A DNA stretch of 64,000 nucleotides from Beverwykella pulmonaria (GCA_001599595.1 BCHH01000002.1:4626055-4690054); one strand, 5' to 3'. Shown: positions 45,795 through 58,400, numbered from the stretch's first letter. Program-made: numbers and translations. The notes: generated by a model from the letters alone, not told the origin.

Positions 45795-47768
45795 ATGTTG
45801 GGAGCTTCGATTTTGTTGACAGTCGCCGTGGCCGCTCAGGTTGTGTTGGCCACTCCCGTTGCGCGTTCGGCGTACTCGGTCAAGGAAACTCATTTTGCTC
45901 CTCGAAGGTGGACGCAGAAGGGCCGCGCACCGAAGGGTCAGATGCTGGCTCTCCAGATTGGTGTCAAGCAAGGCGACTTTGACGAACTGGAGCGCAATCT
46001 ATATGAGGGTATGCTGAAACGAATGGGGCGAAAACGGCAACCACTAATGTATATGATAGTCTCTGATCCTTCTCACTCTCGCTACGGGCAGCATCTAAGC
46101 CAAGAGGAAGTCAACGAGCTTGTTAAACCCAAAGATGAAGCATTGGATCTTGTGCACGAATGGCTGCTCTCTAATGGCGTCGACAAATTTGATTACAGCC
46201 CGTCCAAAGATTGGATCAACGTTAAAATTAGCATCGAAGCGGCCGAGAGACTGCTTGACACAGAATATTCGACCTATGTCCACGAAGATGGCACTGAGGC
46301 ACCCCGTACTACCAAGTGGTCCCTGCCTCTACATCTCCACGAGCACATTGACACTATTCAGCCCACCACTTCTTTCATGCGCACCAAGAGAAATGCTGTT
46401 GAGTTCAAACAATTCGACAAACCGTACATTCCTGCCGATTATAAACCTCCCACCGACAAGACTTTGGCACGTGTCTGTACCATTAATGGAACAACCCCAG
46501 AGTGCTGTCAGTAAACTCTGCCTAAGCACTCATCCAGAATCTACCTCTCAGAGCTGCGCTGACTTTCTTTAGTCAAAACCCTCTACAAAACTCTTGGCTA
46601 CAAGCAGAAAGCACAGGGAAAGAATCAGATTGGCTTTAACAATTTCCTCGGCGAAGTCCCAATCCGACCAGACGCGAAACTCTTCCTCCAGAAATACGAA
46701 CCATCAGCCGTCAAGGGAGCCTACGAGTACAAATTCGTTAGCATCGATGGAGGCCCTCAACAGGACAACGGCTCTACTCCTGAACAGCTTGCTGCAGGTA
46801 CGAACCGGGAAGCCAACCTCGACGTTCAGACCATCCTCGGCATGACCTACCCTATGCCCGTAACTGCCTACACCACCGGAGGCGAGCCACCCCAGATCCC
46901 TGATGCTGCCGCTGGGGACCCTCCAGGGAACGAGCCGTACCTTGCATGGGTGACGTATGTTTTGAAGCAGAAAGATCTTCCTCAAGTCGTTAGCACGTCC
47001 TATGGCGATGATGAGCAGACAGTCCCAATCGCGTACGCTAAACGTGTCTGCTCTGACTTCGCTCAACTCGGTGCTCGCGGCATCTCTCTGCTCTTCGGTT
47101 CCGGCGACGGTGGAGCTGGTGACATCGCTGGCAATGACGGCGAACTATGCATTTCCAATGATGGCAAGAACACCACCAAGTTCCTCGCCTCATTTCCCGC
47201 TTCGTGCCCATACGTTACCACGGTGGGTGCTACGCAAGGCTTTCAGCCTGAGGTTGCGGCATACAGACCGGCCAACAGCTTGGGCCCCGACGGAAAGCTC
47301 CACGGATACTACGCCTCAGGCAGTGGTTTCAGCGAGTACTTCCCCCGTCCCAAGTACCAGGACGCTGCGATCAAACCCTATCTCGAGAAACTCGGTAGCC
47401 TCCACAAAGGACTCTACAATCCTGCGGGCCGTGGCTATCCAGATATTTCTGCTCAGGGTCTCTACTTTGAGTACTTCTGGAACGCTACCAACGGTGTCAT
47501 TTCCGGGACTTCGGCTTCCACTCCTCTTATGGCGTCAATCCTTGCGCTTGTCAATGATGATTTGATCTCTTCGGGCAAATCACCACTTGGGTTTCTTAAC
47601 CCTTGGCTGTACCAGAAAGGATACAAGGGCTTTACAGATATTCTTAGTGGAGGGAATGGTGGGTGCAATACTACTGGGTTCCCGGTAACAAAGGACTGGG
47701 ATGCGGTGACGGGCTTTGGGACTCCGGTTTTCCCGGAGATCATAAATTTGGCGAAGGGAAAGCCTTGA
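45795..47768 (+). CDS. secreted sedolisin / tripeptidyl-peptidase (peptidase S53)
   Basis: Three exons, 45795-46008, 46060-46506 and 46573-47768, give 618 aa. The second intron uses donor GTCAGT and yields TPECFKTLYKTLGY; this choice is needed to keep frame. A signal peptide (MLGASILLTVAVAAQVVLA) is followed by a prodomain (VSDPSHSRYGQHLSQEEV) and the catalytic domain with Glu300 and Asp304 in EANLDVQTI, the oxyanion Asp in STSYGDDE, Ser534 in ISGTSAS and a C-terminal calcium site around FTDILSGGNGGC. Sedolisins are acid-active secreted peptidases that release tripeptides; this one probably serves extracellular protein digestion. It is intact. Confidence 0.94.
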
Positions 47769-48068
47769 TCTTCTTGCCGCCTTGGGTTAGGCTAGGAGTG
47801 AGTTTGGGAGAATGGCAGAAGTGGTGCATATGGGGCTTAGAAATCGAGTTGTGGAGAGGAAGATGGGTGTGGTACGGCATGGCACCTGCAATATTGTGTA
47901 TGGCGCACTGTTGTAGGTATATAAAGATAAAGCCTCCTGAAAAACAATCAAACGCGCAATCAATGCTCTCTACTTCCTCTCCAACACGACGTGCTCCCAT
48001 TCTCTTTCACGTTCACACTCATCCTGGATCGACTCAGCTTCAACACTTCGACCATCCTATCCCTAATC

Positions 48069-48368
48069 ATGACCAACGCAACCACAAACCTTGCTTGGAC
48101 AATCTCTCTCACCGTGTCGTCCACCAAAGAACTCATCAGGCCTGACAAGACTATCCCGACCCCAGGGTCAAATCAAGTTCTCATCCGCACCACCTCTGCC
48201 GCCATTAACTTCTGGGACATTCTTACCTCTTCTCTCTCCCTTTCCTATCCAGATATTGACCTTTGCGTAATCGGGCCGAAATGGGGTGTAGATGCCATAG
48301 TTAGGAGAGCCTTTAGATTGGGCAGTGTGTTCCTGGGAGAATTGACTCAATCCCTACTATTTAGATAA
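48069..48368 (+). pseudogene. N-terminal fragment of an MDR (zinc-type alcohol dehydrogenase/quinone oxidoreductase) gene
   Basis: A 99-residue frame begins at 48069. It contains IPTPGSNQVLIRTTSAAINFWDILTSS, the GroES-like start of medium-chain dehydrogenases, then loses similarity (FRLGSVFLGELTQSLLF) and stops. The Rossmann domain is absent. A truncated relic is more likely than a functional short protein. Confidence 0.5.
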
Positions 48369-49443
48369 AAGCGTTTTCCATATCGAGTAAATTTAAACAC
48401 TTTGACGCTCAAGTAGGTAAACACTGGTGAACTTGATTGCATTATATTTGACTACCCCTGATATAAGCGACAGTGTATTAAGAGAATTCTATCTACTAGA
48501 TATCTCACTACACGTATACATTATTCAACCTTCTGAACTCTTCTTATTGCTCTCATGGCCCCATCCGTAAAGGTTGGGATTGATTTGATGCAAATTTTTT
48601 CCACTTTTCAGGTGTCTCGCATTGCCTGCGTCTTCTGTAGTACACCAATACCGCGGCAGCATCTGTGAGCTTGTTCTTGACATCTCCGTTTGTAACTGCA
48701 GGGCCGCGATGGCAATACTTGTTTGTCTCCGTCTCGATCTTTTCGAACGTCTCATACGTGTATCTTCTAGGGTCATAGTTGGACTCGGGAAGGGATTGCA
48801 TTCGTCCCGTCTTCGATACCAGGTCACTCACTCCTGAAGACTTCCCCATTTTAGTATGGTGAGCTACGGACTTGTTCCTCAAAATATTCCCCACTGCAGG
48901 GCCCTCTGTCGTCGGAGCCTCCACCATCGGAACCTCTACCGTCGAAGCTTCAGCGACACGGATTTCTGCTGCAGAGGCTACAGTAGAAGAAGACGCCTGC
49001 GGTCTGACTGTTTGATCATTGACCACGGATTTATTGGACTGTGTGTTGTCTTTCATCATCTTCCGCTTCTTGACTTTGCATTCATCAAGTTTCATCTTCG
49101 AGAGTCCGGGGCTCGGTACGTCAAACCGATAGTAGGGGGCTTTTCTTCCTTTCAGCGTCGCTTCCGTAGCCGCATGAGCCTTCGCAGTGTCGGTTATGGC
49201 CTTTCTCATATACTTGAACAGCGATATCAGCCCCGTACCAAATCGGGATTGCGCCTCGGGCTGACCGGTACCAACGCTTATTACAAGTGCAATATCGAGA
49301 CTACAGCTCATCTGACCCACACTAGAGCCTCGCTTAATTTAGCGTCGCACGGACCTACCCACAATAACTGAGATGACTCCTCCACCTTCTCGCCTTCTCA
49401 CCTTCTCTATCAACTCTTCAACTCACCTCCAATTATATCACAA

Positions 49444-50510
49444 CATGTCCAAAGCGCTCGAGTCCTCAGTAAGTACAATTATCACATATAGAAACGTTCT
49501 GATCGTTCTGTAGACCTCATACAGAGCGTATAAGGCGCTCGGCGAGCTTCCGCTAGGCGCAGACAAATTTGCGGTTCTGGGTGACATTGTAAGCGAGAAA
49601 CAATGTCTTGTCATACTGTTCTGAACATGTTCACAAGGCTGGTATTCCAGAGATTCATGTGGAATTTGGAGAGCTCTATTGCCGAGTTGAGCTCCCAGGN
49701 CTGAATGGAGAGCTTTGCGGCGTAAGTTGAACCCCTTCTGAAGCGGTTCCCAAGCTNTTCTTGAGATGAACTAGATTGTTGTTAACACATTCTCAACATA
49801 TTCAGAAGGTCTTTGATAGCCGTGGCGCACTCTGCACTCATATCAAAAAGCATCATCAAGATCTTGTCCGTGTGCAACCATCTGGTCATACTGGAAATCC
49901 TTCAACCAAGAGAGTCGAGGAAGCTCGTCGTAAGAAATTCGATAATTGCTTCTGAATATATTCATAACAATTCCGCAGCTTTCTACGCGCAAATTATGGC
50001 TAAACACAATACCAATGTCGCCGAAAAGGGTTCTGAACAAGTTGAGAACATGATCCCTCCGCCGCCGCGAACGTCGAAAAAAGCCTCGCGCCCGCCGAAG
50101 CCGTCTCCAATTCGTTCTCAACGTGTCGATGCACCCGTCTACAAGTCTGCCAACAAGAAGAGGAATCAAATTAAAGGACAAGTGAGTGAATTCTGTTAAC
50201 ATACTGTTAGGAACGTGTTGACAATGTGTTTAGCTCAATCTTAAGGCTTGCTCAAAGATTGCTAAGGCGAAGGGTGGAGATGTGCCTTGTGCCGGGTGTG
50301 TTCGTGATGCAGCAGCCATGAGCCAAGAAATTCCAACGCGTAAGAAAGTCATATGAAGGTGTTGCAAACACGTTACTAACATGTTCAGACTGTCTGTTCA
50401 CCTTGTGCTGTGAGAACATCAAATTCTTCAAAGGCTTGTTTGACGGAGATGATAGCGAGGAAGATGAGCAGGAGGATGACGATGATGATGGTGATTATGC
50501 CGACATTTAG
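49444..50510 (+). CDS. transposon accessory protein with C2H2-like finger and acidic tail
   Basis: About seven small exons can be strung together: MSKALESS, then TSYRAYKALGELPLGADKF, AGIPEIHVEFGELYC and onward. A finger-like segment C-x11-C-x12-H-x3-H runs from LYC to KKHH, with the canonical second half but a long first loop. A basic, proline-rich stretch (PPPPRTSKKASRPPKPSP) and NKKRNQIKG follow, then CAGC and CLFTLCC cysteine pairs, and an end of E and D (SEEDEQEDDDDDGDYADI) at the TAG of 50510. Every proposed intron has GT-AG ends and most carry the AACRYGTT motif. An N at 49700 lies in exon 3. Function is unknown; DNA binding in transposition is inference. Confidence 0.55.
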
Positions 50511-50748
50511 AGGTTGGACGAATTAGTGGAGAAGGGAAATCTTAAGACGTTATGGTAATGTTCTGAACACGTTCAGAACATGGTGAGTAGATGAAGTTGG
50601 CTGGGCAGTGAGGAGACTTTGAGTAGATATACTCAACCATTACCAACAGGTTCTCAACGGCTTCGGAACATGTTCACAATGTATCTAATAAACATCCAAC
50701 ATATATCAATCAACACCTTCTCAACATGTTGACAACATATTGACAAGG

Positions 50749-53700
50749 TTACAAACCATTTAACCTCATTCTTTCTGCCATCTCCTTCTCCTGTATTGCG
50801 AGATCTAGCTCTAGCCTTTGAGTTTCTAGTCTTGTTGATCTAAGCTTTACTTCTCGCTGCCGGAGTAACTCTTCCTCCTCTTGTTGCTCAAGACGTAGGC
50901 GTCTTGCTTGTAATTCTGCATTATTATTTAGTGCTTGACGCTTTAATCTCTCGTTTCCTGGCATAGGCCTTGTCAATATGTTAGCAACACGTTGTCAAAA
51001 CGTTAGTAACATGCTTACGAGGCACTCTGCATTTCTTGTGTAGATGAGCGACGTCTGCTTTGGCTTGCACTTCTACTACCTCTCCTGCTCCTTGCACGAC
51101 CCCTTCTTTCTGAAGATGGAGCTCGTACAACGCCTGAGGATGAGGATTGGAATAAGATACTGTCATCAGTCTCATCACATAGGAGTTCGTCGGGAATAGG
51201 GTCAGAGTATCTATCTTGACGTCGTTCTGAACATGTTAGAAACCTGTTCCTATAACATTGGAACACATACTATCTCTGGCCAGATGGTTGATATAACGGG
51301 CAGACATGGCTGTTGAACGAGCAATATGTCTCATTCCGTAGTCCTCACGAGCCCTATACTGACTAACATCCCGCATGTCAAGCTTTTGCGCACTATAACA
51401 TGTTACGAACGTGTTCCAGACGTGTTCCAGACGTGTTTATAACTGACTTACGATTGAATTGCTCTTAGTAGTTTCATTCTCATCCCATACGAATAGGACT
51501 TGTTGCCACTCTGCTCAACAGCATTAGAAGTCTTTGAGAACTCATCCCAATCAGCTTTTTCCATTAAAGAACAGCTATGGTTAAGCCCTGCTGCAATTAC
51601 TGGATTCTTCTTATGCAAAGCCCAACGGCGTACAGAAGGAGATTCATGCCCTACTGTCTAATTAGTTGCTAACATGTTCAGAAGGAATTCGCAACTAACT
51701 CATAAGAAGGTCGCAAAGATCATTGTACTCTGCCTGACTTTGGCATGTGAGAAGGGATCTCATACGAGAATNGGGAGAGTAGTGCCCCTCTGCAGTCCCA
51801 GCAGTTGCTGTTACACTTCGTAGGAAGTGAATTTGGCAGAATATAACACAGTTTTGAAGGTGCCACTGCCACGGGCGCTGCTGTACGTCAATACTAGCGA
51901 GGTAATGACCAAATCCTTGTCAACATGTTAGCAACGAGTTCTAAACAGGATTAATCTCTTTACCTGACATCTGTTTAGAGTCCATATCAATTGTAATTCC
52001 GGCAAAACCCTCGCCATGCAGATGTTTCCATTGTATTTCCTTCTGAACACATTGTGAAAGTAATTGAAAGAATGTCTGAAAGCATATTGTATATACGTCT
52101 TTTCGTTCACTGTTGACAAGAACACGTGCAAGAGTTATAACTAAACATATTAGAATGTCAACATGTTCAGGACGTGTTCACATACCCTTCCCATGATCTT
52201 CATGAAACATCGCAAAAATCAGCTCTTTGAAGTTCTGATCCTTGATACGCTTAAAAGAAAGATCTATTTGAAAGCTTCTTTGCAAGACAAAGAGATCTGC
52301 CTGTTCTTTGTAGAAGCAAAAAATAAGCGTGCCCAGTTCTGAACTCTGTACGTGCTGGATGTATGCCTGCTCCTGTTATCAACATGATGTAAATACCTTC
52401 AGAACACATTCACATACTGTTTCAGGGTTTAACGCTTGCCTGCGCCACTCGAACTCAACCCCAGCAAGCTCTTGACCTCTTGGAAATGTAATAAGATTTG
52501 TTCGATATACCTGGCGCTCTGTCCAGCTAAGATTAACTAATGTTGGGTGTAATTGAGTATAGTGTGTTACGCTATGAGCCTTGCAAAGCTCGTCTAGGAA
52601 AGGACTGCAGAGAAACTTTGCTATCAACATGTTAACAACTTAATCACAACCTATTAAGAACACATTACAAACCTGTTGTTAACCCAGGATCATTAATACG
52701 TTGGATAAGTTGGATAATTTCGTTTGTTAAAGCCTCAGGCGTTTTATGTGGAGGTGGAGGGGGATGCTCATGAACCCCACGTGACGTAAATGTGTAGTAT
52801 GGAGTCTGTACTAAGTTATGGGGAATAATTATATCAAATTTTACTTCGCAGCTCTGGGCTATAAGCTGCCCAGGCCCTTGTGGATGGTCAATATCTGTAA
52901 TACAGTTATGAACCTGTTGAGAACATGTTTAGAACACTTACTGCAGTTCTTCATCCTTGTCAAGGTTGACTCAATAGTACCGCAGGATTCTGGCTGCAGC
53001 TCAACGTCCCCTAGGCCATCTCTAAATAGTACTTGAAGACGAGGAATACTATACCTCTCAGCTAGTATCTTAAAGAAATGCCTCTCAGTATTAGGAAGCG
53101 CGTAGCTCCATGTTGCACAGCCAATATACCAGTGCTGAATACCAGAAACAGACTATATTATGTTCAGAATTACTTCACAAGTTATTTAGAAGAATTACCT
53201 TGTTAGCCATTTGCCGCAGGATAGGCGCACATTGAGGCTTTCGGCTACCGCAAGCAATTCCACTCTGAAATCGACTCATAATTGATAAATATAAACTAAA
53301 CATGTTAGCAACACGTTCACATTATGTTCACAATAACTACCTNGTAGAATTCTGACTCTGCTTATCTATGTGAGTTCTCTCAATTCCCTGCCNGGCTTGC
53401 TTTAGCAGCTCCCAAGTCTCTGGGGTGACACTAGTATGTGAATGTGTTCGCAACGTGTTATGAAGATATTTACAACGTCGTACTCCAGTGCATCGGTATT
53501 TATACCTTGTAGCAGGCACACCAAGAAACGGGGAGCTAGTAGCCTTTGGTGGGGCTCTCCGTCTTCGACAATATTGGATCTAAAGATGTTCAGATTGGCT
53601 CTGTAACACGTTCATAACATAATCCGCTTACTTGGAGAGCCTCTTCAAGAACATGCTCGTGTTCTGCACTGTGCTGGTCTATTTTTACGCAGTAGGTGTA

Positions 53701-54068
53701 ACCATGTGCAGCTGTTTCTGGGTATTCAGGCAGCAACGCAATATGAGTAAGATGTTGGCTGAGTAATGGTTCTGCAGGGCCAGTCGTAATTTGATAAGGT
53801 TCAGGTATTGTCTTGTAAACAGGTTACTAACATGTTCTCAACGTGTTGGTCTTTTTCTACCTCATCTATCGTTTCACTCTCCTGTAGCTCATCCTGCATT
53901 GCATCTTCAACAGTAGGCTCTGGCGTATCATTAAGCTCTATGAAATAATCTTCGTAGTCGCTGCTGTGTGGAGTAACATTGTTGAACGAGGTGTTGCAGG
54001 GCGATATCTGGGAAGAGTCTAGTTTCATGAGAATACGTTGTGAATACGTTGGGAAGCAATTTACCCAT
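50749..54068 (-). CDS. putative Mutator-like transposase, multi-exon
   Basis: The start is proposed at 54068 (ATGG exon) spliced to DSSQISPCNTSFNN. Exons then read acidic DYEDYFIELNDTPEP, IPEPYQITTGPAEPLLSQ, IQYCRRRRAPPK, a cysteine-basic YRCTGVRRCKYLH, RFQSGIACGSRKPQCAPI, RDGLGDVELQPESCG, LSWTERQVYRTNL, then the likely catalytic core GFAGITIDMDSKQM and, across an intron, GFGHYLASIDVQQ with WHLQNCVIFCQIHFLRS. The C-terminus is an RS-rich region (RRGRARSRRGSRSASQSRRR) and a coiled coil (ELQARRLRLEQQEEEELLRQ) ending at 50749. It resembles a widespread multi-exon fungal transposon protein; I infer transposase from the element structure and the DMD motif rather than a complete DDE triad. Ns at 51772, 53343 and 53393 obscure three codons. 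Confidence 0.6.
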
Positions 54069-55449
54069 GGCTAGTTGTGAGCTATCTGAAATAGGAAGTC
54101 AGTTGGCAGAAAGGACTCCGTTGAAAGTTGGGCAGTCACCCCCTTAAATCGAGAAATTTTTGTACAGGGGTCTGCAGCGCCAAGAGAATTTAGCGAGGCT
54201 CTAGTGTGGGTCAGCTGAGCTGTAACCTCTGCAATATCTTCTCCTCCTTGTTTTCGACACTTATCCATCTGAAGTGCTTCTTGTGTAGCAATAAATGATG
54301 GATTGTTTGCACCCACGCCTCCGTCCATGTATGTAGCATTCATGATTCTTGCCTTCTTAAAGTAAAGTGGCGCAGCGGAGGTTGCCCGACATGCTTCCCC
54401 GATTTGTGTTTCGTCGTTAAATACTGATCCCGGATTGTATTCGTTATGGTGATCTGTGATATACGAATTGGGTTCTGGGGAGGGATGATCATATGTACGG
54501 AAGAGATAGGTCTCGTCAGGGACGTTGGTCTTCCATCCTCTCTCGCGCTGTGCTACCAGCACACTACAGAGCCATCTTGTCATTAGCCGAATTATGAAAG
54601 AACGGCTCACATGCTTACACTTTACAAGAATGATTTTTGAATAGACCTTCATGACGTGAGAAGTCCCATTGTCTCAAATAATCCTCACCTGCGCAGGGCT
54701 CGTCTTCATCGTGGCGGTCTTTGCAGTGTCTTGCTATCACATCCTTGATAGACGCCTCCAACCTGCGATGATCGTACTTGGTCAGCCGCCACCATCTCGG
54801 CTGGGAGAAGACGTAATGGCCGAGCTGCATATATTCTTTTATACATTCATCAACGGTCATCTGTAGTCTGCCGAGCATAATTGCGATGAGACTGTGATAT
54901 AGTGAGTTAAAGTCGTGATTTACTTTTTGCTCTACTCACCCACCAGTACTGGTGCCAGCAATAAAGTCAAAATAGTGACATGGCAGTCGGCGCTCAGGGA
55001 TCTTGCTTGTTCCGTTCGATGGCCTAGCTGCTTGGGCTGCTTTCTCTGCCTCGTCTACCTTTTCCATGAGATTCTTCAGAATATACAACGACGAGAGGCC
55101 TCTGATACCACCCCCATCTTCATTATGTGTTAGTGCATGATGGATACATCGAGGAAGTATGTGGACTATAGCAGAGCTAGTAGTTGTTGAGGAATAAGCT
55201 GCTCCATGTTGCAAGAACACCGAGCCACCCCTGACAACTACAGTATCATTTCAGAGAGCAGCTTAGATTTCCCGTGGATTGTAGGGACTGCTTAGGGATA
55301 TTCCTCTGATATATACCAGCTCCATCGTATTTTCACTTACCTAGCGCTAGAACGATGGGCTTCCAAGCATCTTCGCGAGGAATGCAGTCATCGGATTGTA
55401 TTGGCCATTCATCCCAACGACTGGGATCTAGGGATTGATTCAACAACAT

Positions 55450-58400
55450 ATTAAGAATGTGAGGAGAGTCGAACTTGGTTGATTCGGTTTTGGTGTGCAC
55501 TTTTCAATCATTTCGGCGACCGCCGGGCTTGAGCGATTGCTCTTATAGGAGATTGCGTAAAGCGCTCGTAAGAGGCTGGGCCAGAGACTTCAATACATGC
55601 AAAAGCATAATCCTAATTTATGAAGCGCCTTCTCGCTACAATCAACCACCTCTTTGAGACTATTGGACATGACCAGGGGCGTCCTGCAGCTCGACATCAG
55701 CCTTGTCACCTGCTCATATCTCTCCAGGTGCTATATCAAGATAGTTTATTTTGCTCAACTGGAAATCAAATAAATGGCCAATAGTATCCAAAGGTGAGCA
55801 CGAAGACGAGAAATGTTACTTATTTTAATGTTATATCGCATAAAGTTAAAGGTTCTGCAAGTAACTCAATCACCATCGCGCCGATACCGCCAATCAGATT
55901 GCCCTGTGGGACTAGGAATCACCATAAATATTATAAATAGGGAAATGTTGAATCAGACACAGCGCATAGTACTAATCCTATTCCTCTGTACTTCAATATC
56001 ACCTGAGTCTGACTTTGTGTGGCTTTGTGGCTTAGTGGTTTTTGTATCAGCTCTTCTACCGACGTGATGGCCTGTCCGGCAAATTTTACGGAACACACGC
56101 AACCAGATAACAAAACACAGTAAAGGGCCAAGCTATGATTTATAACGAGTGTTTTGTAATACTCTAAAGCGAACAAGAAGGTGTTACTAAAAGTCTAAAT
56201 TGTTTGAAATATGAAATCGAACCACCTAGAATTCTCCATACCACGGACTTCAGGAAGCGTCCAAGTGTTAGCCCTTGGCACCGTGCGACTCTTTGGTTAA
56301 CATACCATCAGACCACATATATTGATTCTTGCGGCGTTATTTTATGGTCACAGGTAAGGATGTAGAGTTTGAGGTGGCCAGTGGGCTGACTATGGACACT
56401 AGACTCCCAGAGAAAAGTAAATTCCCGTATTGTTAAGGCCAAGCCTGCATTATCAGCCGATCTACAAGGGCTAGACGGACTACTTTCGCAGCTGGGCGTC
56501 CCCGGGCTGTGTATAAAAGTATAAATTCGCTTCATTCCCATCACGGTACTGGGTCATGAAATTCGACTCTTTCGCGTTCTTTGATCATCGTCTACTTTAC
56601 ACCAAAGCACAAAACACAATGAATGAAATGAGAAAAGACTCACCTAGGTCCACTGATATCTCGCTTGATTCTCAAGGACAGGGCAATGGCACAAAGGAAA
56701 AAAATCTATTCGTATATGACATGCAGCGAAAAGAAGCAAAGTGTGTACGCAGAGATTCCATGAGCAGTGAGCTTGAACTTCATCTCTGTGAGGGACTTAA
56801 GATTAACATAGATTTCAGGCCAGTCCCAGTCGAGTCTACGACCTGTGCTCATAGGTAGAGGCTCCCTATATGTCGACGTCGAGAGCCCAGAAGAGCCCCT
56901 CCCGGGTTCTCAGAGTAAGGGTACCATTGCAACAGTGAATCTGCCACCGAAGGTAGTCATTGGAAGATACTTCTTTGGACGATACAAACATATGTGGGTG
57001 TTACATCATCGACATCGCCAGGGCAAATGATTTGTATCATATACATTTAGGAGAGTGATAGTCCAGTTTACCGGCACCTGGGGCGGGGCATCAATGAAGA
57101 TTTGGCCTGTAACGGCGGCCTTGGAAGACTATATGAGAATAATTTGTTTAGGTTGCTTGTATTTGAGCTTTCGCGGCCCGTAAATTATATTCTGCGAGCT
57201 AGAGGCATATTGTACATAAATCTAGTTTCAATGGGAAGCCACGTAATCCCATCACTGTTTGTAGTGCTTGCATTTCCAATATTAATACAGGTCAAACGCA
57301 AAGATTACCTATGAGGCTACTTGAATTGAGAGGATGAGCCGAAGACTTTTAGATATGCTCTTTCTGAACTTCTCATGCTGTCGCAATCATTATATGACAA
57401 ATGACAAATTGAGCAAGGCCTCATGTAGTTTCAAGGTCAAGGTCGGATGAGGAATACGCGTTGTGGCCTGCCGCACCGAGACTTTGAAGTTCACACCTAA
57501 TTAAATATGATTGAGAAAGACATAGGTGAAACTTCTCGTACACTAGATATAACTCTGTACGAGTATCTTCGCATCCTGAACGTCTCACATATATCCAACA
57601 GGAGTGAGCCAATCAGATTAAAGAGATATATCACGCGTCAACCACCTCGACTCTATCCGAGAACTGTATTTTTTTTTCTTTCTTTTTTTTTGGAAAATCG
57701 TGATTGATTTGCAGTTGCTATCGAAGTTTGATGGCTGCAAAACGTTCAAATGCAAGACCTGCAACTAGGCTATGACTAGGAGCGTCTTCTTGCACAGAAC
57801 TTCCATTGCAACAAGGTTGTTATTGATAACCTCAAAGTATCAGATTCCACTTCGTGAAGAAGCAGAAGTGGTCAGGAAACACTCAGTACGGCGTTTTGAT
57901 AAAGCGTTTCCATCTTCTATATTGATCTTCCCGGTATCTCTCCTCCATTTTCCCAAGAGTCCATCTTCTAGTTCAGTAACTGACAATCACGGCACGATCC
58001 GGGTTTGTGTCGGGTGAGCCTTTCCAGCAGATGGAGCCAAAGGTTCGGAAGATGCATGCAATGTCTGGTGTGGTCTGCCATTTTTTCAGTGAAAAGTTTC
58101 CGTTTAGTAAAAGATAATAGTAGAAGTGGTATTAGAGGAGCTCGAGTCGCTGTTCCGGCGGAGTCTGTACATTTCGAAACGAAAAGTTGGACTTGCTGTG
58201 CATTTCGGATATCAATGCCTTCATCCAAAAAGTGGCAAATTCCATCGCCGTTTTTGATAGTGCCTACGAGGACTTTAGAAGGTTCTAGCGATCGGCTAGG
58301 TTCGCGAGAGGGTACGCGGTAGAAAGTTCTTCCTCTGACGCCACGTATTCCTTTCATTGTCGGACGTAGCATTTCGTTAACAGATATTTCTATGTTTCTA

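Larger units (their letters stand above)
49297..54229. mobile_element. Mutator-like DNA transposon, 4933 bp, 9-bp target duplication
   Basis: Terminal inverted repeats of about 40 bp begin GAGACTACAGCTCATCTGAC on the left and GAGGTTACAGCTCAGCTGAC on the right (read inward), with about four mismatches. Perfect TGCAATATC duplications flank it (49288-49296 and 54230-54238). GAG-type ends with 9-bp duplications fit Mutator-like elements; hAT and P elements make 8-bp duplications. Two genes diverge from a spacer at about 50.5-50.75 kb pointing inward tail to tail (plus 49444-50510, minus 54068-50749). Non-coding parts are packed with AACRYGTT words. Five of the six N bases in the window fall here, suggesting several similar genomic copies. 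Confidence 0.85.
48553..55449 (-). pseudogene. patatin-like phospholipase gene interrupted by a 4.9-kb transposon
   Basis: Exons 55449-55341, 55117-54940, 54891-54619 and 54563-54230, and after the transposon 49287-48553. Without the element and one TSD copy the lengths sum to 1629 bases, exactly 543 codons. Motifs: oxyanion loop DGGGIRGLSSLYIL, nucleophile elbow GTSTGG, catalytic Asp in YMDGGVGANNP, then across the insertion point GGEDIA to LVISVGTGQPE, and a C-terminal RRRRQCETPEKWKKFA. Patatin domains hydrolyse acyl lipids; in fungi they also occur as effector domains of NLR proteins. The only lesion is the insertion, so loss of function is recent or strain-specific. A linker with AEASTVEVPMVEAPT repeats lies in the last exon. 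The 223-bp first intron is longer than usual. Confidence 0.85.

Noticed and set aside
49297..54229. CACTA-type transposon, because CACTAGAGC occurs in both inverted repeats
   Set aside because: The inverted similarity extends 23 bases further outward to GAG, and the duplication is 9 bp rather than 3 bp, so CACTA is internal by chance.
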